Assembly (NCBI RefSeq): GCF_000020785.1
Contig: NC_011126.1
Span: forward strand, 1,178,001-1,242,000
Reading direction: 5' to 3'
Source of the DNA: Hydrogenobaculum sp. Y04AAS1
GTDB lineage: Bacteria > Aquificota > Aquificia > Aquificales > Aquificaceae
DNA: 64,000 nucleotides
Shown here piece after piece: positions 27,203 to 35,003 of this stretch. The notes beneath the pieces are model-generated. The model had not been told where the DNA came from, did not search any database, and saw only the letters and a program-made list of their open reading frames with translations. The position numbers and the translations under genes were made by a program. Positions within the stretch are counted from its first letter, which is position 1, and each line of letters opens with the position of its first letter.

Positions 27203-27463
27203 TTACTCTTCCCATTCTAAGTCTTCTTTACACATAAAGGGCTCTTCTTTGCTGAAGGGATTGTGGGGGATTATGCACATATCGTAGCCTATAAGTCTTA
27301 AAAGAGCTTCCATATGAATTAGGCTGACCCTTGCCATTACTCCGTTTTCTATTTTGCTGATGGTTTGCCTGCTTAGTCCTACCCTTTTGGCGATCTCGTC
27401 TTGAGTCCATCCTTTTTCTTTTCTTTTTTTCTTTAAAAACTTTCCTAATCTTTCATAATCCAT
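27203..27463 (-). CDS. hipB: XRE-family antitoxin/regulator (HipB-like)
   Basis: 86 aa. A helix-turn-helix of the Cro/CI class, GWTQDEIAKRVGLSRQTISKIENGV. It follows hipA by 10 bases in the same operon, so it should be the DNA-binding antitoxin that represses the pair. Confidence 0.85.
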   Translation of the reverse strand: MDYERLGKFLKKKRKEKGWTQDEIAKRVGLSRQTISKIENGVMARVSLIHMEALLRLIGYDMCIIPHNPFSKEEPFMCKEDLEWEE

Positions 27464-27473
27464 TAAAAACTCC

Positions 27474-28661
27474 TTATGTTTGATTTAAAGAAAGTTCCCA
27501 TTCTTTTATGATCCTGTTTCCAATTTCTTGGAAGTTTTTATTTTGTTTTATATAGCTTTTAATATCATCAATGCTTTCTACTAACGCTTGTTGGCAATTG
27601 TTAAATATCTCTATTGCGGTTTTTTCTTCTAAAGCGCAATACTTTAATCCAAATTCTACCAATTCCTTTTTACTTACCCATCTTTTTGTCCCTCCTAAAA
27701 ATAGAGCTGGTTTATCGTCTTTTATATAAACAGTTGTGCATACTATATCGTAAGCTGGGGCAAGCCAAATATAAGACATATCTGACTTATAAAGAAATCC
27801 AAAATTTTTGTTGTGTGCATCACCGTTTTTAATAAGAAAGTTTAAAACCATCATCTTATAATATGTTTCAAGATCTTTTAGCGTGTCTGTGGAGAGTTTT
27901 TTTATTGCTTTGGCTATTTGCTCATAGCTGCCTTCGTATTTGTCGTATCTTCTTCTTCCTAAGATTGAGCCCACTTCTTCAAAGCCCAAATACCCCTTTT
28001 CGTCGTAAATAAATTTTTCAATCACCAAAAATCTTTTGTTTTCTGACATGTAGATCTTTGGTATTTTAACACCAGCTTTTTCTATTGCCTTCATACAAAA
28101 GTATTCGTTTTCCACAAGGTTAGGATATTCATCCCCATAGGTTTTTACTATAAACTCTTTAAAATCTAAACTGGTTTTATCTTTAATCACCGCTATCGTC
28201 TTTGGTTGAACCCCAGATATGGCATTTTTTTGAAGAAACATGTATAAAAGCTCTCTAAAAGTATCCCATGTATCGTTTGCTATGATATCTTCAAGGCTTA
28301 TGTTTGTGGGTACTGGTAAAGATTCGCCCTCAAAGCTTACCCTTCCTTCTATGCCCGGTGCAAGATAACCCAACATAGTAAAATCATCTACTTTTCCTTC
28401 CCTTTTATTTATCAAATCTTTTAAAATCTCAAACAAATAACCTTCTGGCAAAAAACTATCAAAAAATGGATGAAGATACAACTTGCTTACATATATACGC
28501 TGAGAAGAAGGCATAGACAATGATATGCTATTGTAAAGACTGTATATATCTGATTCTTTAAAAGCCAAATACTCAAATACGTATTCTTTTAAACCTTTAG
28601 ACTGATCCCCTTCAAACAACGTTCCCACTGGTTTACCATTGCAAATTACTTTTATGTCCAT
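27474..28661 (-). CDS. hipA: HipA-like serine/threonine kinase toxin
   Basis: 395 aa. The N-terminal domain with LPEGYLFEIL, the GVQPKTIAVI segment, catalytic loop NGDAHNKNFGFL and metal-binding YDIVCT are HipA features. HipA kinases inactivate glutamyl-tRNA synthetase in E. coli and slow growth. Here the toxin gene comes before the antitoxin gene, the reverse of the E. coli order. Confidence 0.88.
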   Translation of the reverse strand: MDIKVICNGKPVGTLFEGDQSKGLKEYVFEYLAFKESDIYSLYNSISLSMPSSQRIYVSKLYLHPFFDSFLPEGYLFEILKDLINKREGKVDDFTMLGYLAPGIEGRVSFEGESLPVPTNISLEDIIANDTWDTFRELLYMFLQKNAISGVQPKTIAVIKDKTSLDFKEFIVKTYGDEYPNLVENEYFCMKAIEKAGVKIPKIYMSENKRFLVIEKFIYDEKGYLGFEEVGSILGRRRYDKYEGSYEQIAKAIKKLSTDTLKDLETYYKMMVLNFLIKNGDAHNKNFGFLYKSDMSYIWLAPAYDIVCTTVYIKDDKPALFLGGTKRWVSKKELVEFGLKYCALEEKTAIEIFNNCQQALVESIDDIKSYIKQNKNFQEIGNRIIKEWELSLNQT

Positions 28662-28693
28662 CTCACTTTACAAAATATATTTTTACCATCAAA

Positions 28694-28711
28694 TGTCAAG
28701 TTAAATTGACA
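28694..28711 (-). promoter_or_regulatory. Inverted repeat overlapping the hipA promoter
   Basis: TGTCAA-GTTAAA-TTGACA lies 33-50 bases upstream of the hipA start; on the minus strand its second arm is a TTGACA -35-like hexamer with A+T-rich sequence following. A HipB operator placed on the promoter would fit, but is inferred. Confidence 0.45.
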
Positions 28712-28836
28712 AATGTGCCATGGGTAGAATGCTATTTTGTTAGATTTCTTAATGAGGCTTATGCATCTAACTGTGATAAAAAATATGCAGGGTTGTATAA
28801 AATCATTTATACTATATTTATAAGAGGTGATGAAAA

Positions 28837-29193
28837 GTGAAAACTATCAACATTAAGCAACCTTTAAAGAGCAAGAGCTTAAAAACAAGAGCAAATTTTG
28901 GTTATTTATCTAACGTACCGAAAAATACTAATTCATACAATCCGCAAAGACTTATAAATAAGAAAGAACAAAAATTTAAAGAAAGACTAATAAATCTCAT
29001 AAAAGAAGTATATTCTGAGGATGAAATTTATCAGCAAACTTATAATTCTAAAGAAGAGATTATAAGAAGAATTTTAAGAGCAATTAATGAATCTCCAATC
29101 AAATACCATCTATCAGATGAACAAATCAAAAAGGCAATAAGAGGTATGTTGGCATTAGAGCTAATTATAGGCATAGCTCCAGAAGACGGGTGA
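28837..29193 (+). CDS. Small basic protein of unknown function
   Basis: 118 aa from a GTG at 28837; GAGGTGA at 28824-28830 is correctly spaced, whereas an overlapping ATG at 28830 opens a frame of only a few codons. The N-terminal 40 residues are basic and polar, the rest helical. I do not recognise it. It precedes the nuclease candidate by 47 bases and may be its partner. Confidence 0.65.
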   Translation: MKTINIKQPLKSKSLKTRANFGYLSNVPKNTNSYNPQRLINKKEQKFKERLINLIKEVYSEDEIYQQTYNSKEEIIRRILRAINESPIKYHLSDEQIKKAIRGMLALELIIGIAPEDG

Positions 29194-29240
29194 TGACCTT
29201 TTAGATGTATTCAAATTATGCAATAGGAGGCAACTAAATA

Positions 29241-30017
29241 ATGTCATCAAAAATTACACAAAAAGATAAAATCCGTGATAAAGTTTATGAGATTTTAGAG
29301 AAGAACAAAAATGGAATTCGTTATGCTGATCTAGTTAGAGAAATCCATAAAGAATTACCAGAAATACCTATTAATACTATACATGGATCAATCTGGGACT
29401 TTAAACAATCTATAGATAAAGGAGAAATTGAAGATGTTGTGAGACCAGATAAAGGTCTTTATATTCTGAGAAAATTTTACGAATCAGCATCAGAAGATAA
29501 ACCAGAAGATAAACCAAATGAAAAGAATGAAAAGAAACACTACGAAAAAGATTTTTATCAATCTTTTGCTGATTATTTGAAAAACAATTTAGAAGAGTGC
29601 AGTGAAGCTATAACTTTAGGAGGAAATATATTTGGAGATAAATGGGGTACACCGGATGTGCTTGGGATTAATAAGTTCCCAGACAGAAAGGTTTTTAAGC
29701 CATTGATTGAAATTGTAAGTGCAGAAATAAAAACTGATACGAACAATCTGGTGACTGCTTTTGGTCAGGCTTGTGCTTATAAGTTATTTTCTCATAAAGT
29801 TTATTTGGTTATCCCAAAAGAAGCTGAAAAGGATGTTGCTCGCATAGAATCTCTTTGTTTAAGATTTGGAATTGGTTTAATTTTATTTGATAGAGAAAAT
29901 CCAGAGAATCCTAAATTTGAGATTAGAACAAGAGCGATTAAACAAGAGCCAGATTATTTTTATGTTAATGAATATTTAGGGAATAAAGAAGAATTATTAG
30001 CTAAGTTAGGCTTGTAA
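29241..30017 (+). CDS. HTH plus PD-(D/E)XK nuclease-like protein
   Basis: 258 aa. The first 80 residues look like a HARE/winged-helix domain (YEILEKNKNGIRYADLVREIH). After an acidic linker (about 85-100), a nuclease-like core has WGTPDVLGI with the aspartate and, later, VSAEIKTDTN giving the E-x-K, then an alpha helix and VYLVIPKEA. This matches the PD-(D/E)XK pattern. AGGAGG precedes the ATG. With hipAB beside it, the stretch 27.2-30.0 kb looks like a small defence or toxin-antitoxin patch. Confidence 0.65.
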   Translation: MSSKITQKDKIRDKVYEILEKNKNGIRYADLVREIHKELPEIPINTIHGSIWDFKQSIDKGEIEDVVRPDKGLYILRKFYESASEDKPEDKPNEKNEKKHYEKDFYQSFADYLKNNLEECSEAITLGGNIFGDKWGTPDVLGINKFPDRKVFKPLIEIVSAEIKTDTNNLVTAFGQACAYKLFSHKVYLVIPKEAEKDVARIESLCLRFGIGLILFDRENPENPKFEIRTRAIKQEPDYFYVNEYLGNKEELLAKLGL

Positions 30018-30028
30018 AATTAAAACCC

Positions 30029-30526
30029 CTACCCTTCAAATCCCTTCAATATACCTGATATTATATCTCTTGGATGTGGGGGACAGCCCCTTATGAGGAT
30101 GTGAGGTTCTATGTTTATGTCTTTTAGACCGCCTACTATTCCATAAGCGCCTTTGAAAAGACCGCCGTCTATGGAGCAATCGCCTATGGCTATTATAACT
30201 TTTGGGTTTGGGGTGTTTTGGATGGCATCTAAAAGTGGTTTGTACATGTTTCTTGTGATGGGACCTGTTATGGTTAGAACGTCTACGTGTTTTGGCGAGG
30301 CTACAAATTTTATACCAAAGCGCTCTATATCGTAAAATACGTTTGATAAAGCTGTAAGCTCATACTCACAGGCGTTGCAAGACCCACAGTCCACATGTCT
30401 TATGTTTAGACTACCTTTTAAGTGTTTTGGAAGTTTTTTATAGATGACGATGTTTTGTTCGTTGTAAGGGGTTATGTCTTCTGTTTTGATGCCTTCTTTT
30501 AAAAAGCTTTTAAGTATATTAAGCAT
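30029..30526 (-). CDS. hyfI: Ehr/hydrogenase-4-like small subunit (NuoB/HyfI family)
   Basis: 165 aa. Cys47, Cys50 and Cys53 (CGSCNACE), Cys117 (AIGDCSIDGG) and Cys148 (RGCPPHP) provide iron-sulfur ligands of the NuoB/HyfI type. Last gene of the six-gene complex, following the large subunit by 9 bases. Confidence 0.9.
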   Translation of the reverse strand: MLNILKSFLKEGIKTEDITPYNEQNIVIYKKLPKHLKGSLNIRHVDCGSCNACEYELTALSNVFYDIERFGIKFVASPKHVDVLTITGPITRNMYKPLLDAIQNTPNPKVIIAIGDCSIDGGLFKGAYGIVGGLKDINIEPHILIRGCPPHPRDIISGILKGFEG

Positions 30527-30535
30527 AATCCCACC

Positions 30536-31972
30536 TCATAGATCGTTCCCGGCGTAAGATAAATTTAGGCTTTTGTTTATAAGGGGAAAATCCGCTATAA
30601 TATCCCCAAGCACCGCTTTTTGAATGATGGGCCAGTTGTGAAAAGATGGGTCTCTTATTTTCCATCTTGATATAAGACCTTGTTCTATCCTAAGAAAATG
30701 CGTGATGTTGCCCCTTTGACCTTCTTCGTATCCAAAGGCTTCTCCATCTTTTGGTTCTATATTTTTTGCTATATCTCCCAAAGGCATATTTTCTATGAAG
30801 GTTTTTATTATATTAGAACTCTCTTCTATGTCGTTGAATCTCACTTTCACCCGGGCGCTTACATCTCCTTTCTCCAGTTTAAAGGCTTTTACCAAAGACC
30901 CGTAAAGATCTTTTTCCAAAATAGCCCTTGTGTCAAAAAATATGTTGCTTGCTTTTGCTACATAACCAAGTGCTGCGTGTTTTTTAGCAGTCTCATAAAA
31001 TATCCTTCCTGTGGTATCTGTTCTTTCTAACACCGTTGATGAATTTAAAAATAGTTTTTTATATTTTAAATACTCTTTTTCTAAAAGCCCCAAAACCTCT
31101 TTAATGGCGTTTGTATCAAGTTCTTTTGAGACTCCACCTATTTTTATGATATTTCTGTTAAATCTGTTGCCTGTAAGTGTTTCGTTTAGTCTCATCAGCA
31201 TCTCTTTTAAAGCAAACACCTTTTGGGCTCCAAAAGAATAACCTACGTCTTGAAATATAAAAGCAAAATCGTTTAGATTGCACATAAGCCTTTCAAGCTC
31301 TAACAATATAGCCCTTATGTATCTTGCTTTTGGCGGTATATCTATATCGTATATTTTTTCCACTGCTTTTACAAAAGCCAAAGAATGAGCCACGCTGTGA
31401 TCACCAGATATTCTTTCAGATAGTTTTAGGCCCTCTTCTGGGGTTTTGCCTTCTGAGAGCTTTTCTATGCCTTTGTGTTTGTAAAAATGCCTTATTTCAA
31501 GTTTTAGTATGGGCTCTCCTATCAAGGTAAATCTAAAATGTCCCGGTTCTATGATACCAGCGTGTATTGGTCCTACAAGTATCTTAAAAGAACCTTCTGG
31601 GTCAAAATCTTCGTAAGGATAGGTTTTATACCCTTCGTATTTTATATTCATATTTGCATCTTTTCTTAGTGGGTGAAAATCCTTTGGATAGTTTTCTGGA
31701 AAAAGCATAAGGGGTCTTAAATTTGGATGGCCTTCTGGTATAAGACCAAACATATCATAGATTTCTCTTTCATACCAATCAAGCACAGGTATATCCATGT
31801 GAGGGAATGTATCTTTTGCGTTTAGTTCTACAGTGTTTAGTTTTTTGCTTTTAATATCACAAAATAAATATCTTATTTTAAATACACCTTCTTTTTCTAA
31901 ATCATCGCTGACAAACACCCCTAAAAACTGATGATCGTCAGAGTGTAAAAGAGATTCTATATAGTGCTTCAT
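30536..31972 (-). CDS. hyfG: Ehr-type large subunit (fused NuoC-NuoD/HyfG-like) without NiFe ligands
   Basis: 478 aa. The NuoC-like part ends in the DWYEREIYDMFGL and HPLRKD motifs; the NuoD/HyfG-like part begins about residue 128. Where [NiFe]-hydrogenase-type subunits have RxCGxC, this one has RISGDHSVAH (187-196); where they end with DPCxxC it reads DFPLINKSLNLSY. Neither cysteine pair is present, so it should not bind a NiFe centre. That is the definition of Ehr (energy-converting hydrogenase-related) complexes. Starts within the preceding gene (4-base overlap). Confidence 0.88.
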   Translation of the reverse strand: MKHYIESLLHSDDHQFLGVFVSDDLEKEGVFKIRYLFCDIKSKKLNTVELNAKDTFPHMDIPVLDWYEREIYDMFGLIPEGHPNLRPLMLFPENYPKDFHPLRKDANMNIKYEGYKTYPYEDFDPEGSFKILVGPIHAGIIEPGHFRFTLIGEPILKLEIRHFYKHKGIEKLSEGKTPEEGLKLSERISGDHSVAHSLAFVKAVEKIYDIDIPPKARYIRAILLELERLMCNLNDFAFIFQDVGYSFGAQKVFALKEMLMRLNETLTGNRFNRNIIKIGGVSKELDTNAIKEVLGLLEKEYLKYKKLFLNSSTVLERTDTTGRIFYETAKKHAALGYVAKASNIFFDTRAILEKDLYGSLVKAFKLEKGDVSARVKVRFNDIEESSNIIKTFIENMPLGDIAKNIEPKDGEAFGYEEGQRGNITHFLRIEQGLISRWKIRDPSFHNWPIIQKAVLGDIIADFPLINKSLNLSYAGNDL

Positions 31973-33411
31973 CTTCTAACCCCTATCGTATAAACGGCGT
32001 TTTCCAATAAAGATTTTATATCGTTTGGTATGAAAAGCCCAAGACCCACAATCAAGATAACAAGTATCCCCATGGGTATAAGCATAAACATATGCTCTTT
32101 TTTCTGCTCAAACGTTGGTTCTCTTGTTAGCATACCAAAAAAGCTTTCTATAAAACCAAAAAAGATAAGAGAAAGGGCTAATAGCACCACTATCCCTTGC
32201 CATATAAAGCCTTCTTTAAACGCCGAGATAAGCGTAAGAAACTCTGAGATAAAGAGTAAAAACGGCGGAGCTCCTGTTATGGCAAAAACCCCAACGGCTA
32301 AAAACGTTGCTGTTATAGGAAGTATCTTAAATAAACCTTTTATGTCTTTGATGCTTTTAGTATGAAGATTTACCAATATAGAACCGCTTGACATAAACAT
32401 AAGGGCTTTTGTTAAAGCGTGTGCTATAAGCCCCAGAAGACTTGCAAATATACCTTCAAAAGACCCAAGCCCCAAGCTAAAAGCCAATATACCCATATGC
32501 TCCATTGTAGAGTAAGCCAAGAGCCTTTTGTAATCCCTTGAACGGGGTATAAATATAGAAGCAAGCACAATACTAAAAAGCCCTATGTAAAGCATCGTAT
32601 CGTAGGTAAATGCTCCAATTCCGGCTTTTGATTCTATGCTAAATATCCTTATTATCGTATAAAAAGAACAGCTCAAAAGCACCGAGGACATCAAGGCACT
32701 TATAGGTGTGGGAGCTTCGGAGTGAGCATCCGGTAGCCAAAAATGAAGGGGTGCCAAACCCATCTTTGTCCCAAAACCAACCAACACGAAGACAAAGGCT
32801 ATCTTAAGAAGGTTTTTGTCTATCTTATCTGCTATAGGCATTATATTTTGCCAGTCCAAAGAGTACAGCCCACCACCGATGATATTTATAACCCCAAAGT
32901 ATATGAGTATTATCCCAAAAAGAGCGAGGGCTATGCCAAGAGAACAAAGCATTATATACTTCCAAGAGGCTTCTACAGCTGTTTTATTTTTATAAAAGCT
33001 TATCAAAAACGTAGTGGATAGCGTAGTGGCTTCTATGCTTACCCACATGATACCCAAATTGCTTGTGCTAACCAACAAAAGCATACTAAACATAAATGTG
33101 TTTATCCAAAGATAAAACTCTTTTATTTTTGATTCTTTTAGACTTTTCTCTTTTTCCAAATATCCAATACTGTATAAATATGTTAAAAACCCTACGACAC
33201 TTACAATACCTATTAGTACAATATTTAAACTATCTAAGGTGAAGTATGTCCCGTAGTAAGGGCCGTTTGTTTTTAGGCTTTTAAAAAGATACAAAAATAC
33301 AACCACATTTATAAACTGCAAGAACACTTGAATATACTTATTTTTATTAAAATTCAAAAACGGTATAACAACTATTCCTATTAGCTCTGTTAATAAAAGA
33401 AGTGTAATCAT
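31969..33411 (-). CDS. hyfF: Membrane antiporter-like subunit (HyfF/NuoN-like)
   Basis: 480 aa, about 13 membrane segments. GFGTKMGLAPLHFWLPDAHSEAPTPISALMSS is the proton-channel signature, followed by LLAYSTMEHMGILAF and ALTKALMFMSSG with the conserved lysine and glutamate. It should move ions as part of the membrane arm. Confidence 0.92.
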   Translation of the reverse strand: MITLLLLTELIGIVVIPFLNFNKNKYIQVFLQFINVVVFLYLFKSLKTNGPYYGTYFTLDSLNIVLIGIVSVVGFLTYLYSIGYLEKEKSLKESKIKEFYLWINTFMFSMLLLVSTSNLGIMWVSIEATTLSTTFLISFYKNKTAVEASWKYIMLCSLGIALALFGIILIYFGVINIIGGGLYSLDWQNIMPIADKIDKNLLKIAFVFVLVGFGTKMGLAPLHFWLPDAHSEAPTPISALMSSVLLSCSFYTIIRIFSIESKAGIGAFTYDTMLYIGLFSIVLASIFIPRSRDYKRLLAYSTMEHMGILAFSLGLGSFEGIFASLLGLIAHALTKALMFMSSGSILVNLHTKSIKDIKGLFKILPITATFLAVGVFAITGAPPFLLFISEFLTLISAFKEGFIWQGIVVLLALSLIFFGFIESFFGMLTREPTFEQKKEHMFMLIPMGILVILIVGLGLFIPNDIKSLLENAVYTIGVRR

Positions 33412-34076
33412 TCTTTCAAATCCGACAATTTGGAAGTGTCTATGCTTTCAAGTGTGTCTTTGATGTGGAATATGAGTATGCCTGCCATGATAGCACCCAC
33501 AAACACATCGAAGAACACGCCTATTTCCACTATGAGGGGCAAACCTTTTACCGTTGAAGTGGCCCCAAGTATTATGCCGTTTTCTAATGTAAGAAATCCT
33601 ATTATCTGTATAAGGGCTTTTTTTCTGGCAAGCATAAGAAATATCCCAACAAAGATAATGGATAGTCCTATAGCTAAAACTTTTTGCATAGTGCCGTTGT
33701 CAGTACTATGGTAAAATGTGTTGCTTGTGATATAAAAAGAGAATATCACTATAAATATGCATATAAGCACAGAGTAGGTAAAGTTTATAAAGGGTTTTAC
33801 GTTTTCGTCTTCTACTATTTTATCTGTTATCTTTTTCATCACAAATGGAATGAGTATGCCTTTTATTAAAAGCGTTAAAACTGCCGATAGTATAAGTTCA
33901 TAATCAAAATAATAAAACACGCTCAAAAACATGGTAATGCTAAGGGCTATTGACTGGGCTGTGTAGGTTTTTATGGCAAAATCAAGCCTATGACTGGCAG
34001 TTTGAAGTATAGCAAAAAACAACGACAAAGCTGCCATAAACTCCACGAACTCGCTTAAACTAATGTTTAAATTCAT
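33408..34076 (-). CDS. hyfE: HyfE-like membrane subunit
   Basis: 222 aa with six or so membrane helices; the LTLENGIILGATSTVKGLPLIVEIGVFFDVF stretch is characteristic of HyfE, related to NuoK. Overlaps the HyfF-like gene by four bases. Confidence 0.85.
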   Translation of the reverse strand: MNLNISLSEFVEFMAALSLFFAILQTASHRLDFAIKTYTAQSIALSITMFLSVFYYFDYELILSAVLTLLIKGILIPFVMKKITDKIVEDENVKPFINFTYSVLICIFIVIFSFYITSNTFYHSTDNGTMQKVLAIGLSIIFVGIFLMLARKKALIQIIGFLTLENGIILGATSTVKGLPLIVEIGVFFDVFVGAIMAGILIFHIKDTLESIDTSKLSDLKE

Positions 34077-34085
34077 AGTCCCTCC

Positions 34086-35003
34086 TTAAGCATAGTAAAG
34101 CACAAACCCCAGTGTTGCCAATGCAAAGGATATCATAAGAAGGTCTGGTATCCTAAAAAATCTAAATTTCGCCACAGATAGCTCCAATAAGGCTATCGGG
34201 ATAGAGAATATTATGACTTTTATGATATAAAATAATATATTTAGAAGCATGTTTGAAGAGTATAAAAACGGTAAAAAGATATTGCTGGCTATGCTTATAA
34301 ACAAAAGTAGTTTCATATAAGAACTAAGTTCAAATATGGCCAAGTATTTACCACTTGCTTCCAATATCATCGCTTCGTGCACCATTGTAAGCTCCAAATG
34401 AGTCTCGGGATTGTCAAAAGGAATCCTTGCATTTTCTGCCATTGATACAAAAAACAAAGCCAACAAACTAAACACATAGGCTATGGGCACATTAAAAGAA
34501 TGACTATGGGCTTTTACAAATATCTCGCTTATATTTGATGTGCCATACTCCAAAGAAAATGTAAACATAATCATCATAAGTGTGGGCTCTGCCAAAGAAG
34601 CTATCGTCATCTCCCTTGCAGAACCAAGCCCTCCAAAAGAAGACCCTTGGTCTAAACCGTAAAGCGCTATAAAAAACGTAGACAAACCAAGTACGTACAT
34701 AAACGCTATAACATCCCCTGTAAAAGACAAAAGCGTATTTGGGCTAAAAATAGGTATAAAAGATGCGCTTATGATTGTAGCCAAAAGCACTACGATAGGA
34801 GCTATCTTTGATATAAAAGATGCGTCTTTTGATATTACTGGCTCTTTTCTAAAAAGCTTTATAAGGTCTTTGTAGGGTTGTAAAATAGATGGTCCTTTTT
34901 GACCTCTTAGGTTTAATTTTATTTTATGTATAAAACCCTTTATAGCTGGAGCTAACGCTATGAATATAACAATCTGTAAAATACCTATAAAGATATTACC
35001 CAT
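34086..35003 (-). CDS. hyfC: NuoH/HyfC-like membrane subunit
   Basis: 305 aa, about eight membrane helices. RGQKGPSILQPYKDLIKLFRKE and AENARIPFDNPETHLELTMVHEAM are the quinone-site/connecting loops conserved in NuoH, HyfC and EchB-type subunits. It anchors the soluble arm to the antiporter subunits. Confidence 0.93.
   Translation of the reverse strand: MGNIFIGILQIVIFIALAPAIKGFIHKIKLNLRGQKGPSILQPYKDLIKLFRKEPVISKDASFISKIAPIVVLLATIISASFIPIFSPNTLLSFTGDVIAFMYVLGLSTFFIALYGLDQGSSFGGLGSAREMTIASLAEPTLMMIMFTFSLEYGTSNISEIFVKAHSHSFNVPIAYVFSLLALFFVSMAENARIPFDNPETHLELTMVHEAMILEASGKYLAIFELSSYMKLLLFISIASNIFLPFLYSSNMLLNILFYIIKVIIFSIPIALLELSVAKFRFFRIPDLLMISFALATLGFVLYYA

Noticed and set aside
29931-29950. AGAGCG near the end of the nuclease gene as a repeat head
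   Set aside because: The bases that follow do not form the stem and do not match any unit.
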